Source of the DNA: an uncultured Gemmataceae bacterium
Lineage (GTDB): Bacteria; Planctomycetota; Planctomycetia; Gemmatales; Gemmataceae
Assembly: GCA_937923405.1 (NCBI GenBank)
Contig: CALDUY010000002.1
Span: 372,001-436,000, forward strand
Direction of reading: 5' to 3'
DNA: 64,000 bases
The position numbers and the translations under genes were made by a program. Positions 1 to 8,760 of this stretch are shown one piece after another. The first letter of the stretch is position 1. The number at the start of each line of letters is the position of its first letter. Below the pieces are notes generated by a model. It searched no databases, was not told the DNA's origin, and worked only from the letters and a program-made list of their open reading frames with translations.

Positions 1-443
1 GCACGTTCCAGTTGGGCGGCGGCTTCCTGCACCCGCGCTTGGGCAATTGCGATGAGTAACGGACGCGCATCGGACAACCTTAAGGCCGTTGCCAGATTGA
101 TTGCCAGCGGTCGATCCTTTGCCGCCAGCGGGGGCTCGGCGGGACGTTTTACCTTCAAGCCTTCGCTCAGGATTGGTCCCTGGAGTACGCCATCAGGGTT
201 AAACCCTACGGGTAATGGCGCATGAGCAGGTAATAGAGACTGTAACGATAAATTCGGTGAAGCGCTCCCTGGAGCTACGCTGGAAGGAGATGGTTCCAGT
301 TGCAGCACAGGCCGCGTGTCCGCTCTATTGCTGTTGCTTGGAGGAGTGACGATGAGTCGTTTGTCGATGGGAGCTTGCGCCAAAACGCCAGCGCCGACCA
401 GGCTAAAAAGCCCAGTAAGAGCAAGCTGTCGCGATCGAAGCAT
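1..443 (-). CDS. TolC-like outer membrane efflux protein, N-terminal part (cut by window edge)
   Basis: This reading frame runs off the left edge, so only about 147 N-terminal residues are visible. TolC-family proteins form the outer-membrane channel of tripartite exporters. The visible end reads LATALRLSDARPLLIAIAQA followed by RVQEAAAQLE, the first helix pattern typical of planctomycete TolC-like proteins. I place the start at the ATG whose first base is 443 because a GGGAGG lies about 10 bases upstream and the protein then begins with a good signal peptide (MLRSRQ, then a hydrophobic stretch ending in VLAQA). An in-frame ATG at 500 would add 19 residues. A Pro/Ser-rich linker of about 90 residues separates signal and helix. 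It is divergent from the RND pump at 566, which fits a shared efflux locus. Confidence 0.75.
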   Translation of the reverse strand, partial: MLRSRQLALTGLFSLVGAGVLAQAPIDKRLIVTPPSNSNRADTRPVLQLEPSPSSVAPGSASPNLSLQSLLPAHAPLPVGFNPDGVLQGPILSEGLKVKRPAEPPLAAKDRPLAINLATALRLSDARPLLIAIAQARVQEAAAQLER

Positions 444-490
444 GGCGTACAGACCTCCCAGGAACAGGCCAGCCAAGCAACTGATTCTCT

Positions 491-519
491 TCGTCAGCAT
501 GATTTCTCTCGTCTATAAT
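491..519 (+). promoter_or_regulatory. Candidate sigma70-type promoter for the efflux pump genes
   Basis: TCGTCA (491-496) and a perfect TATAAT (514-519) are 17 bases apart, about 47 bases before the pump start codon. The -35 box matches TTGACA at four of six positions. The site lies in the divergent region between the TolC-like gene and the pump. The match alone is weak evidence. Confidence 0.35.
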
Positions 520-565
520 CGACTTCCGAACTCGCCGAGTTTACCGATTTCGTGGGTTGTATCGC

Positions 566-3500
566 ATGAATCCGATCGTCTTCGCAATGCGACATCCGAT
601 CACGACCCTGATGCTGGTCGTTGGTCTCATCAGTGGCGGAACGCTGGCCCTGGTCCGGATGCGCGTTGACATCTTCCCTTCGCTAAACCTACCGCGTATC
701 TACGTTTTTCTTCAGTTTGGCGGCATGAGTCCCGCTCAGATGGAAGGGTTGATTGTCAACCAGTTTGAATTGGCGTTTCAATATGTCGATGGCATACAAG
801 AAGTCGAGTCACGATCCATTCAGCAGGTCGCCCTGATCAAGCTGTCGTTCTTCCCAGGCACGGACATGGGAGCGGCTCAAGCCCAAGTGGTGGCAATGGC
901 CAACCGAGCAATGGCGCGCATGCCGCCTGGCACGCTTCCCCCGATGGTCATGCGCTTCGATGAAGGGAACATTCCCGTGGGCTATCTGGTCTTTTCTAGC
1001 AAGACCACGCCGTTGGGGTTAGTCGCCGATTATGCCCAGAACATCATACGACCTCTGGTGCAACAAAACGTGCCCGGAACGGTGGCAGTCTCTCCGTTCG
1101 GGCCAAACGTCCGCACCATTCTGGTCAATCTCGATCCGCAAAAGCTGCAAGCCTACAATCTCTCGCCCAACGACGTAGTCGAATCGCTGATGGAGGGAAA
1201 CGTGATCGTACCGGCGGGCAACCTCTACATCAAGGATCAGATGCCGCTGGTTCCGAACAACGCTCTGGTATCGAACATTCAAGAGCTAGGCAATATTCCT
1301 CTAAAGAAGGGGAGAAATGTCTACATTCGTGATGTGGCCAGAATCGAGGACAGTACCGACGTCAACTATGGCTATGCCACGGTGGACGGCAAAAAATCGG
1401 TCTACCTTCCCATCATCAAAAAGGACACGGCTTCGACGCTCACGGTGGTGGCCGATATCCGTAACTCGATGGAGGTGTTCAAAGCCGCCGTCCCCGAGGA
1501 TGTGGAAATCTCCTTCGAGTTCGACGAATCACCTACAGTTGTGGCGGCCATTCGCAGTGTCGCCACCGAGGGAATGATCGGGGCGAGTCTGACCGGTCTG
1601 ATGATTCTCCTGTTTTTGCGAGATCTGCGCAGCGTGGTCGTGGTTGTGCTGAACATTCCACTGGCCCTGATGGGGTCGCTGTTCGGACTGTATCTCACTG
1701 GCAACACGATCAACATTATGTCGCTGGGCGGGATGGCGCTGGCTATTGGTACTCTGGTTGATGAAGCCACTGTCGAGATTGAGAACATTCACAAACAGAT
1801 GGAGCACACCGAGTCGATTGCTCGGGCGGTTCGCAGTGGCAATAAGCAGACCGCAGTACCTCGTCTGTTGGCGATGTTGTGCATCCTCTCAGTGTTCATT
1901 CCTGCATTCATCATGACCGATCCGCTGCACTCGTTGTTCCTGCCGTTGGCTCTGGCGGTTGGCTTCGCTATGATCACTTCGTATCTGCTTTCCAGCATGC
2001 TAGTGCCAATCATCTGTGTCTGGCTGCTCAAGCCAATCCCTCATGGCCAAAGCGCGCAGACCCCTTCACTGTTTGAACGTATTCAGGCGAGGTTCGCCTC
2101 TCTGGTGGAGATTCTTGTTCACCTACGCTGGGTGATCGTGCCGGCCTACTTGGTGGTATGCGGGCTGATTCTGCTGTTTGTCGGCCTGCGGTTGGGAACC
2201 GAATTGTTTCCTCAGATCGACTCCGGCGAGTTTGTGCTTCGCTATCGTCCGCCGCTGGGCACCAATTTTGAGCTGACCCGTCAGATGGGGGTGAAAATAC
2301 TAGAGACCATTCAGGAGGAGGCCGGGCCAGAGAACGTCGATATTTCGATTGGCTATGCCGGCCAGATCGCTCCGAACTTCGGCATGAACAACCTCGTACT
2401 ATTCATGCGTGGCCCTGATGACGGCTGGATGCGTGTGAAACTCCGCAAAGGATGCGGAATCGAACTGGATGAGTTTCGCGAGCGACTACGTCAGCGTCTT
2501 CCGGAAAAGATAATCCCCTGGTTCGCTAAGCTGCTGGAGGAATACGGCGTGGCGGAGAAGACTGCTGTTGCTCGGGCTAAACATTGTCAGTTCGGCTTCG
2601 AGCCAGGCGACATTGTCTCCAAGGTCATGAGTTTCGGCGCTCCCAATCCGATCGAAGTGGTTGTCGCGAGTCCGAACATGCCCGACGCTCGTGCCCATGC
2701 CGAGAAGATTCGAGCGGAGATGCAAAAGATCCCGTTTCTCCGCGATGTGGAGTTTCAACAGACACTAGAGTATCCGACAGTCGAGGTCAACATCGACCGT
2801 GAGAAGGCTGGCTTGTCTGGAGCAACAGCCAAGCAGGTTGGCGACGGCATCATCGTGGCCACGTCGTCAAGCCGCTTTGTCGCTCTGAACTACTGGCAGA
2901 ACCCCAAGACTGGCTTCGATTATCAAGTCGAAGTGTTAGTTCCCACCACGCGCATGACTTCGTCGATGCAGGTAGCCGAGTTGCCGCTCCGCGAAGTTTC
3001 TCCCGTGACCAATTTGTTAGTACGCGATGTGGCCGAAATTCGCGAAAGCACCATGCCGGGTCAGTACGATCGACTTTCGTCGCAACGTTATCTAAGCCTG
3101 ACCGCTAATGTGGAAGGGGAAGATATGGGACGAGCCACCCGACAAGTGGCGCAAGCGATCAAGGCCGCTGGTGATCCGCCGCGCGGTGTCCGCGTCATAA
3201 CCCGCGGCCAGCTCAAGCCAATGATCGAAATGTTCGAGTCGCTGGGCATCGGGCTGGCCATTGCCGTCCTTGTCATTCTGATTTTGCTGACCGGTTATTT
3301 CGAGTCGCCTCGCCTGGCGATCATCTCCGTCAGCGCCGTGCCCGGCGTACTCAGCGGGGTGACCCTGATGTTGTACTTCACTGGCACGACCCTAAACATC
3401 GAGTCGTTCATGGGGACGATTATGTGTATCGGAGTGTCGGTATCCAACTCGGTTATGTTGGTGACGTTCATCAACGAACACTGGCGCAGCGGCATGGCCG

Positions 3501-3820
3501 CCACCCAGGCTGCTATTCGTGGGGCTGCCGACCGACTGCGACCTGTGGTGATGACCGCCACAGCCATGACCGTTGGCATGATTCCGATGGCACTGGCACT
3601 GGAAGCCGGCAGTGAGATGCAAGCTCCGTTGGGACGGGCGGTCATTGGCGGCTTGATAGTTTCGACCTTTGCCACCTTGCTGGCTGTCCCTTCGGTTTTC
3701 GCAGTGGTGATGGGCAACCGCAAGCCGCGTTCGGTGTCGATCTATCCGGACGATCCTGAGAGTCCGTATTACGCTCCACTGACGGGAGAAGCTGCTCATG
3801 GGCACGAACAAGAATCTTAA
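566..3820 (+). CDS. RND family efflux transporter permease subunit
   Basis: This is an inner-membrane proton-driven pump of 1084 residues, the usual length for the family. It opens with MNPIVFAMRHPITTLMLVV, the first membrane helix of RND pumps. Two large periplasmic loops separate two groups of membrane helices. The helix-4 region LGGMALAIGTLVDEATVEIE carries the acidic pair position (Asp-Glu here) used for proton relay. A frame opening at a TTG (557) would add three residues; I chose the ATG at 566. The fusion-protein gene overlaps its 3' end by 23 bases, so the two are translationally linked, and a TolC-like gene is divergent. The substrate cannot be read from sequence. The helix-4 pattern and loops resemble the Hydrophobe/Amphiphile (HAE) and planctomycete uncharacterised RND groups more than the metal-pump group, but this is an inference. 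Confidence 0.92.
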   Translation: MNPIVFAMRHPITTLMLVVGLISGGTLALVRMRVDIFPSLNLPRIYVFLQFGGMSPAQMEGLIVNQFELAFQYVDGIQEVESRSIQQVALIKLSFFPGTDMGAAQAQVVAMANRAMARMPPGTLPPMVMRFDEGNIPVGYLVFSSKTTPLGLVADYAQNIIRPLVQQNVPGTVAVSPFGPNVRTILVNLDPQKLQAYNLSPNDVVESLMEGNVIVPAGNLYIKDQMPLVPNNALVSNIQELGNIPLKKGRNVYIRDVARIEDSTDVNYGYATVDGKKSVYLPIIKKDTASTLTVVADIRNSMEVFKAAVPEDVEISFEFDESPTVVAAIRSVATEGMIGASLTGLMILLFLRDLRSVVVVVLNIPLALMGSLFGLYLTGNTINIMSLGGMALAIGTLVDEATVEIENIHKQMEHTESIARAVRSGNKQTAVPRLLAMLCILSVFIPAFIMTDPLHSLFLPLALAVGFAMITSYLLSSMLVPIICVWLLKPIPHGQSAQTPSLFERIQARFASLVEILVHLRWVIVPAYLVVCGLILLFVGLRLGTELFPQIDSGEFVLRYRPPLGTNFELTRQMGVKILETIQEEAGPENVDISIGYAGQIAPNFGMNNLVLFMRGPDDGWMRVKLRKGCGIELDEFRERLRQRLPEKIIPWFAKLLEEYGVAEKTAVARAKHCQFGFEPGDIVSKVMSFGAPNPIEVVVASPNMPDARAHAEKIRAEMQKIPFLRDVEFQQTLEYPTVEVNIDREKAGLSGATAKQVGDGIIVATSSSRFVALNYWQNPKTGFDYQVEVLVPTTRMTSSMQVAELPLREVSPVTNLLVRDVAEIRESTMPGQYDRLSSQRYLSLTANVEGEDMGRATRQVAQAIKAAGDPPRGVRVITRGQLKPMIEMFESLGIGLAIAVLVILILLTGYFESPRLAIISVSAVPGVLSGVTLMLYFTGTTLNIESFMGTIMCIGVSVSNSVMLVTFINEHWRSGMAATQAAIRGAADRLRPVVMTATAMTVGMIPMALALEAGSEMQAPLGRAVIGGLIVSTFATLLAVPSVFAVVMGNRKPRSVSIYPDDPESPYYAPLTGEAAHGHEQES

Positions 3821-5195
3821 GATTTTTTGCATCCTCTTTGTCTTGTGCTTGCCGTGCGGGTGCTCGAAGAAGCCTCCGATGGAGCGTCCCATTTCCAACG
3901 AGCCAACTGTCAAGGTGGTGCGCCCTCAGATGCGTGACATTCTGATCGAAGTCGGCCAGCCGTCGTTTATAGATGCCTACGAGCAGACAGCCATCTACGC
4001 CAAACTACCCGGCTTTATCGAACAATGGAACGTGGATATTGGCGATCGGGTTAGTAGGGATCAGGTGTTGGCGACGCTGTTTATTCCGGAACTACTGCAG
4101 GAGCATGCCCAGAAAAAGGCCCAAGTGGAAATGGACATGGCTTTGGTTGCTCAAGCCGAAAAGTTGGTCGAGGTGGCGGAGGCCAATCTCAAAGCGGCAA
4201 TAGCTCAAGTGCGGGAAGCCCGAGCGAACGTCGGCAAGTATTCGGCTCTGGTGAAACGCTGGACGTCGGAAGTGAACCGCGAATCCGGGCTTGTCCGTGA
4301 TGGCGTTGTGTCGCCACAGATTCTCACCGAGTCGCAACGTCAACTCGAATCCAGTCAGGCTTCGGAAACAGCGGCGATTGCCTCTGTGACGACGGCGGAA
4401 TCGAACCAGTTAGCCCGACAGGCGGATCTGGACAAGGCGAAGGTGGATGTCTTGGTGGCCAAGGCACGGGCCAAAGTCTCCGACGCCGATGAAAAGCGGC
4501 TGGCCGCTCTGATGGGATATACCAAACTGACGGCCCCGTTCGAGGGCATCGTGGTGCTGCGGAATGCCAACACTGGCGACTTCGTCCTCCCCGCCACAGG
4601 CGATCCGTCGGCTTCGCCACGCTCTGCCGATCAGTCTACGACGAAGGGAGCGCCCATCTACGCGATTGCTCGGACCGATATCGTGCGTGTCTATGTGGAT
4701 ATTCCGGAACAACATGCTAATCTGATTGTCAGTCGGGTCGATACCAAACGCGATCCCGCCTTGGTGCCGACCAAGGCCATCGTGCGCATCCCCTCGTTGG
4801 GCAACGAAGAGATACACGCTGAGGTGACACGCACTTCATGGGCGCTGAACGTCAAGAGTCGGACTCTGCGTGCGGAAGTCGATCTGCCCAACCCCAAGGC
4901 CGTTCTGCTTCCGGGCATGTATGCCTACGGACGTATCTTGATTGACCGCCGCAGGGAGCTTTGCTTACCACGTTCCGCGATCGTGGAAATTGGGAACGAC
5001 ACCTGTTGTTATCTGCTGCGTGAGGGCAAGGCGGTGCGAGTGGTTTTGCAAACACGGCCTGGCGATGCCAACTGGGTCGGAGTAAGTAAAAAACGCGAAG
5101 GCAATAGTTGGCAGCCGATGACCGAGGCCGACGAGGTGATTGAGAGCGATCTGTCGGAACTCTCCGATGGCAAAGCCGTCAAGGTGCTTCGCTAG
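3798..5195 (+). CDS. RND efflux periplasmic adaptor (HlyD/MFP family) lipoprotein
   Basis: The 465-residue protein bridges the pump and the outer-membrane channel. The N-terminus has a hydrophobic segment followed by LPCGCSKKPP, a plausible lipobox with lipidated Cys, so the adaptor is probably membrane-anchored. A biotinyl-lipoyl-like half (GFIEQWNVDIGDRVSRDQVL, about residues 72-91) is followed by a long coiled coil (about 100-230, rich in Ala, Gln, Glu and Lys), the second lipoyl half (TAPFEGIVVLRNANTGDFV), and beta-barrel segments. The gene starts inside the pump gene (23-base overlap). Family and role are clear; the substrate is not. Confidence 0.9.
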   Translation: MGTNKNLKIFCILFVLCLPCGCSKKPPMERPISNEPTVKVVRPQMRDILIEVGQPSFIDAYEQTAIYAKLPGFIEQWNVDIGDRVSRDQVLATLFIPELLQEHAQKKAQVEMDMALVAQAEKLVEVAEANLKAAIAQVREARANVGKYSALVKRWTSEVNRESGLVRDGVVSPQILTESQRQLESSQASETAAIASVTTAESNQLARQADLDKAKVDVLVAKARAKVSDADEKRLAALMGYTKLTAPFEGIVVLRNANTGDFVLPATGDPSASPRSADQSTTKGAPIYAIARTDIVRVYVDIPEQHANLIVSRVDTKRDPALVPTKAIVRIPSLGNEEIHAEVTRTSWALNVKSRTLRAEVDLPNPKAVLLPGMYAYGRILIDRRRELCLPRSAIVEIGNDTCCYLLREGKAVRVVLQTRPGDANWVGVSKKREGNSWQPMTEADEVIESDLSELSDGKAVKVLR

Positions 5196-5205
5196 TGGCC
5201 CGGGC

Positions 5206-5233
5206 TTGTCAGAGTCTGGCATTCCGCTATGAT
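5206..5233 (+). promoter_or_regulatory. Candidate promoter of rpmB-gatC-gatA
   Basis: TTGTCA (5206-5211), a 16-base spacer and TATGAT (5228-5233) stand about 50 bases before the rpmB start. Each hexamer matches the sigma70 consensus at five of six positions. It lies just after the efflux adaptor stop codon, where a new transcription unit would be expected to begin. Confidence 0.45.
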
Positions 5234-5282
5234 TCATCTCTTACGAGATTGCAAGCATTCTCTGCTGTGGAGTTGATTCGTC

Positions 5283-5543
5283 ATGGGCATGCAGTGCGAT
5301 ATTTGTGGCAAAAAGCCCGTTGGAGGCAATCAGTATACTTACCGTGGTAAGGCCAAGTACCTCGGCGGAATCGGTCGCAAAGTGACGGGGATTAGCAAGC
5401 GTCGCTACAAACCGAACTTACAGACGTTGCAGTGTCAGGACGGTGGTTCCGTGGTGACTAAGCGTGTCTGTGTGAAGTGTATCCGCACTGGCTTGGTGCA
5501 GCGTCCGATCAAGCGCAAAGCCTTCTCGATGCCGAACCTGTGA
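5283..5543 (+). CDS. rpmB: 50S ribosomal protein bL28
   Basis: This is a structural protein of the large ribosomal subunit. The 86-residue sequence begins MGMQCDICGKKPVGGNQ and continues with the L28 core (KRRYKPNLQ) and a C-terminal Arg/Lys-rich end. It keeps CxxC near residue 5 and CVKC near residue 63, so it is the zinc-binding (C+) form. The start may also be the second Met (5289). The stop codon overlaps the GTG start of gatC, so rpmB is the first gene of an rpmB-gatC-gatA unit. Confidence 0.95.
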   Translation: MGMQCDICGKKPVGGNQYTYRGKAKYLGGIGRKVTGISKRRYKPNLQTLQCQDGGSVVTKRVCVKCIRTGLVQRPIKRKAFSMPNL

Positions 5544-5851
5544 GCGGCCAGACGTTAACCCTGGACGAAGTCCGCTGGATCGCCCATCTCGCGCGACTAG
5601 AGTTGAGCGAGGCCGAGTTGGAGATGATGACCCGCCAGCTCGGTGCAATCGTGGAATACGTTGCTCAACTACAAACTCTCGACACGGAAGGAGTCGAGCC
5701 GTTGGCCCACGCGCTTCCCGTGAGTAACGTCTTCCGTGACGATGTTCCTGGAGAACCCTTGCCCGTCGATCAGGCCGTTGCCGCCGCTCCTGACCGACGA
5801 GTGACGCCGCGCGGCGAACGCTTTTTCGCGGTGCCTGCCGTGCTGGAGTGA
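5540..5851 (+). CDS. gatC: Asp-tRNA(Asn)/Glu-tRNA(Gln) amidotransferase subunit GatC
   Basis: GatC is the small linker subunit of the GatCAB complex, which converts mischarged Glu-tRNA(Gln) and Asp-tRNA(Asn) to the correct amides. The sequence from the GTG at 5540 reads MSGQTLTLDEVRWIAHLARL, matching the family start, and ends near residue 103, the normal length. A longer frame opens at 5477, but it would overlap rpmB by 67 bases and adds unrelated residues. The GTG overlaps the rpmB TGA by four bases (GTGA), so translation is probably coupled. gatA follows after four bases. gatB is not in the window. Confidence 0.9.
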   Translation: MSGQTLTLDEVRWIAHLARLELSEAELEMMTRQLGAIVEYVAQLQTLDTEGVEPLAHALPVSNVFRDDVPGEPLPVDQAVAAAPDRRVTPRGERFFAVPAVLE

Positions 5852-5855
5852 CACC

Positions 5856-7322
5856 GTGTCGCGGACGCAACTGACGGCCAGCCAACTACTCGATCAACTT
5901 CATCGCGGCGAGGTAACGGCCGAAGCTGTGGCCGATGACTTTCTTCGCGCCATTGGCGATCGCAATACTCTGCTTCAGGCTTTTCTTCACGTCGATGAAG
6001 ACGACATCTTGCAGCAGGCTCGTCAAGTCGATACTCGACGACGGCGCAGCGAACCACTTGGACCGTTGGCCGGGCTACCCGTCGCCATCAAGGACGTCAT
6101 CTGCACCAAGGGGCAACCGACCACTGCGGGCAGTAAAATTCTCGCCAACTTTCGTCCTCCCTACGATGCCCACGTCGTGGAACGCCTCCGCGCCGCCGAT
6201 GCGATCCTCTTGGGCAAAACCAACTGCGACGAGTTCGCGATGGGATCGTCCAACGAGAACAGCGCCTACGGTCCAGCACGCAATCCCTGGGATCCCAGCC
6301 GGATTCCGGGCGGTTCGTCCGGAGGAAGTGCCGTCGCGGTTGCCGCTTGCCTCGCTCCGCTGGCTTTGGGGACCGATACCGGCGGTTCGGTTCGCCAACC
6401 CGCCGCACTGTGCGGCATCGTCGGCTTGAAGCCGTCTTATGGCCGCGTGTCCCGCTACGGTGTATTGGCCTACGGCAGTTCGCTCGACCAGGTGGGGCCA
6501 ATGTCCCACGACGTCCGTGACTGTGCCCTGTTGCTCGAAGCGATTGCTGGCCACGATCCGCGCGACGCTACTTGCGTCGATCACCCCGTGCCCCGCTATG
6601 CGCAACGCCTCGACGAGCCGTTCGCCTCACTGACCATCGGCTTGCCTCGCGAGTTCTTTGCCGAGGGGCTGTCGTCCGAAGTAGAGCAAGCCGTTCGTGC
6701 CGCTGTCGAGGTCTACCGTGGGCACGGTGCCACGATCCGCGAGGTGTCGCTGCCACACAGCAAGTATGCTCTGGCGACGTACTATCTGGTGGCCACGGCG
6801 GAGGCGTCGAGCAATCTGGCTCGCTACGACGGGGCGCACTTCGGCCATCGCTCGACCGACCATCGCGGACTGATCGACATGTACTGCAAGTCGCGCGGGC
6901 AAGGCTTCGGCGCGGAGGTCAAACGCCGCGTCATGCTTGGTACCTATGCCCTGTCGAGCGGCTACCGCGACGCTTACTATCTCAAGGCGTTGAAGGTTCG
7001 ACGCCTGATTCGCGATGATTTCGACCGAGCCTTCGCCGAGTGTGACGTGCTGTTGGGGCCGACCTCTCCGACGGTGGCTTTTTCTTTGGGTGAGCGAGTC
7101 AGTGATCCGCTAGCGATGTACCTGGCCGACATTTACACCATTAGCGGCAATCTCGCTGGACTCTGCGGAATTAGCATTCCTTGCGGATTCAGCGCTTCTG
7201 GTCTGCCCATTGGATTGCAACTGCTGGCCGCACCCTTGGAAGAAGAGAAGCTGCTCCGAGTGGCTCGACTGTATGAGCGCGCCACCGACTGGCACCTTCG
7301 ACGACCGTCTCTTCCTAGCTGA
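5856..7322 (+). CDS. gatA: Asp-tRNA(Asn)/Glu-tRNA(Gln) amidotransferase subunit GatA
   Basis: GatA is the amidase subunit that releases ammonia from glutamine for the GatCAB complex. The 488-residue protein has the amidase-signature features: catalytic Lys in VAIKDVICTKG (about residue 78), the Gly/Ser-rich GGSSGGSAVA segment with the cis-Ser, and DTGGSVRQPAALCG with the nucleophilic Ser. Length and motifs are normal. The start is a GTG four bases after the gatC stop. Together with gatC this implies the organism uses the indirect route to Gln-tRNA and/or Asn-tRNA. Confidence 0.95.
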   Translation: MSRTQLTASQLLDQLHRGEVTAEAVADDFLRAIGDRNTLLQAFLHVDEDDILQQARQVDTRRRRSEPLGPLAGLPVAIKDVICTKGQPTTAGSKILANFRPPYDAHVVERLRAADAILLGKTNCDEFAMGSSNENSAYGPARNPWDPSRIPGGSSGGSAVAVAACLAPLALGTDTGGSVRQPAALCGIVGLKPSYGRVSRYGVLAYGSSLDQVGPMSHDVRDCALLLEAIAGHDPRDATCVDHPVPRYAQRLDEPFASLTIGLPREFFAEGLSSEVEQAVRAAVEVYRGHGATIREVSLPHSKYALATYYLVATAEASSNLARYDGAHFGHRSTDHRGLIDMYCKSRGQGFGAEVKRRVMLGTYALSSGYRDAYYLKALKVRRLIRDDFDRAFAECDVLLGPTSPTVAFSLGERVSDPLAMYLADIYTISGNLAGLCGISIPCGFSASGLPIGLQLLAAPLEEEKLLRVARLYERATDWHLRRPSLPS

Positions 7323-7459
7323 ACCGACTAGCGCGAATACGCCAATCGAGTTGATCCACAATTGTCGAGAACTTCACTCCTCGATCTTGGCATTGTCGTA
7401 GAAATACTTTACCTTCGAGAACTAGTTTTCTTATTCCTTCGGTCGCGGTCGGGTGTATT

Positions 7460-8722
7460 ATGTCGTGCCGCCGACGAGTTGTAGTTACGGGGCTAGGAGT
7501 GGTCTGCCCGTTGGGGTCGGATCTGGCCACACTCCGACATGCGCTGCGCGAAGGAAGAAGCGCGGTTCGACCGATTCGCGGGTTCGATGCCGCAGCGTTG
7601 CCGGTGCGAATCGCGGCCGAGTTGGACGGCTTCGACGCCCGCAATTATCTCGATAAAAAGGATCGCAAGTTGCTGAAAATGATGGCGCGAGTCGTGCAGA
7701 TTGCCGTGGCCGCTTCGCGCCTGGCTCTGGACGATGCCCAGCTGAAGACGCCGCTTGCGGATCCGAACCGGCTCAGTGTGGTGTTCGGCATCGGCACGAT
7801 TCCCGGCGATCCCGCCGATCTTGGTCCCGCCTGTCGGGCCAGCTTCGACTCAGCGCGAGGCACGATCGACTTGAAGAAGTGGGGACGCGAAGGGATGGCC
7901 GAGCTTCCGCCGATGTGGATGCTCAACCACGTTCCCAATATGGCGAGTTGTCATGTCTCGATTCTCCACGATGCTCGAGGACCGAACAACACCATCACGC
8001 AATCCGATGTCGCGGGATTGCTCGCTTTGGGCGAAGCGATGAACGTGATCCAACGCGAGGCCGCCGATGTGGTGCTGGCCGGCGGAGCGGACACCCGCAC
8101 TTCGGTCATTCCTATGATCCGCTACCCCATGTTCGTTCAGGTGTCCCATCACCAGGACCCGCCCTGGGCCACCCCTCGTCCCTTCGATCGCGACCGCGAC
8201 GGCACCGTGCTGGGGGAAGGCGGCTGTGTCATGGTGCTGGAGGAATTGGACCATGCGCGAGCGCGCAGGGCACGCATCTACGGCGAACTCGTCGGCTTCG
8301 CTGCCGGCTTCGATCGCGGACGTTCGGGGCAAGGCTTTTCGCGCGTGATTCACACCGCCCTGCAGCGTGCCGAGCTTGAGGCCGACCAACTCGATCAGGT
8401 CAATGCCCATGCTCCCGGTACGCGCGAGGATGACGCCTGGGAGGCGCGAGCTTTGGCGGGTGTCTCCGCTCCAGTGGTGGCCATCAAAAGCTATCTGGGA
8501 AATCTGGGAACCGGAGCTAGCTCCACGGAGTTGGCCGCGAGTCTCGTTGGGCTCGTCGAGGGGTGGCGACCGGCCACCCTAAATCACGATAATACTGATC
8601 CTGATTGTCCTGTTTGGGTAGCTCGACACGTTGAAGCAATCCAGCGAGATTATGTACTGAAACTCTCGGCCACCGAACAGGGACAATGTGCCGCTCTGGT
8701 TGTTCGTCGATGGGCAGACTGA
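7460..8722 (+). CDS. Beta-ketoacyl synthase homologue lacking the catalytic Cys (chain-length-factor-like)
   Basis: The 420-residue protein has the thiolase-fold ketosynthase layout: VVVTGLGVVCPLG at the start, LGEGGCVMVLEE in the middle, and a C-terminal Lys/His region. The active-site loop GPNNTITQSDVAG aligns with GPNYSCLTACAAG of the next gene, so the nucleophilic Cys is replaced by Asp183. The first His is kept (NAHAPGTRED, His317), but the second is replaced by Asn348 (KSYLGN instead of KSMLGH). It should not condense acyl chains itself. Such partners are known as chain length factors in type II polyketide systems and as degenerate KS partners in other lipid or polyene clusters. The next gene, 38 bases downstream, encodes an intact ketosynthase, so a heterodimer is likely (inference). 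Confidence 0.85.
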   Translation: MSCRRRVVVTGLGVVCPLGSDLATLRHALREGRSAVRPIRGFDAAALPVRIAAELDGFDARNYLDKKDRKLLKMMARVVQIAVAASRLALDDAQLKTPLADPNRLSVVFGIGTIPGDPADLGPACRASFDSARGTIDLKKWGREGMAELPPMWMLNHVPNMASCHVSILHDARGPNNTITQSDVAGLLALGEAMNVIQREAADVVLAGGADTRTSVIPMIRYPMFVQVSHHQDPPWATPRPFDRDRDGTVLGEGGCVMVLEELDHARARRARIYGELVGFAAGFDRGRSGQGFSRVIHTALQRAELEADQLDQVNAHAPGTREDDAWEARALAGVSAPVVAIKSYLGNLGTGASSTELAASLVGLVEGWRPATLNHDNTDPDCPVWVARHVEAIQRDYVLKLSATEQGQCAALVVRRWAD

Positions 8723-8760
8723 GCTAAGCGAGGAGGCGGGTTGCCGCGGGGAGACGGAGC

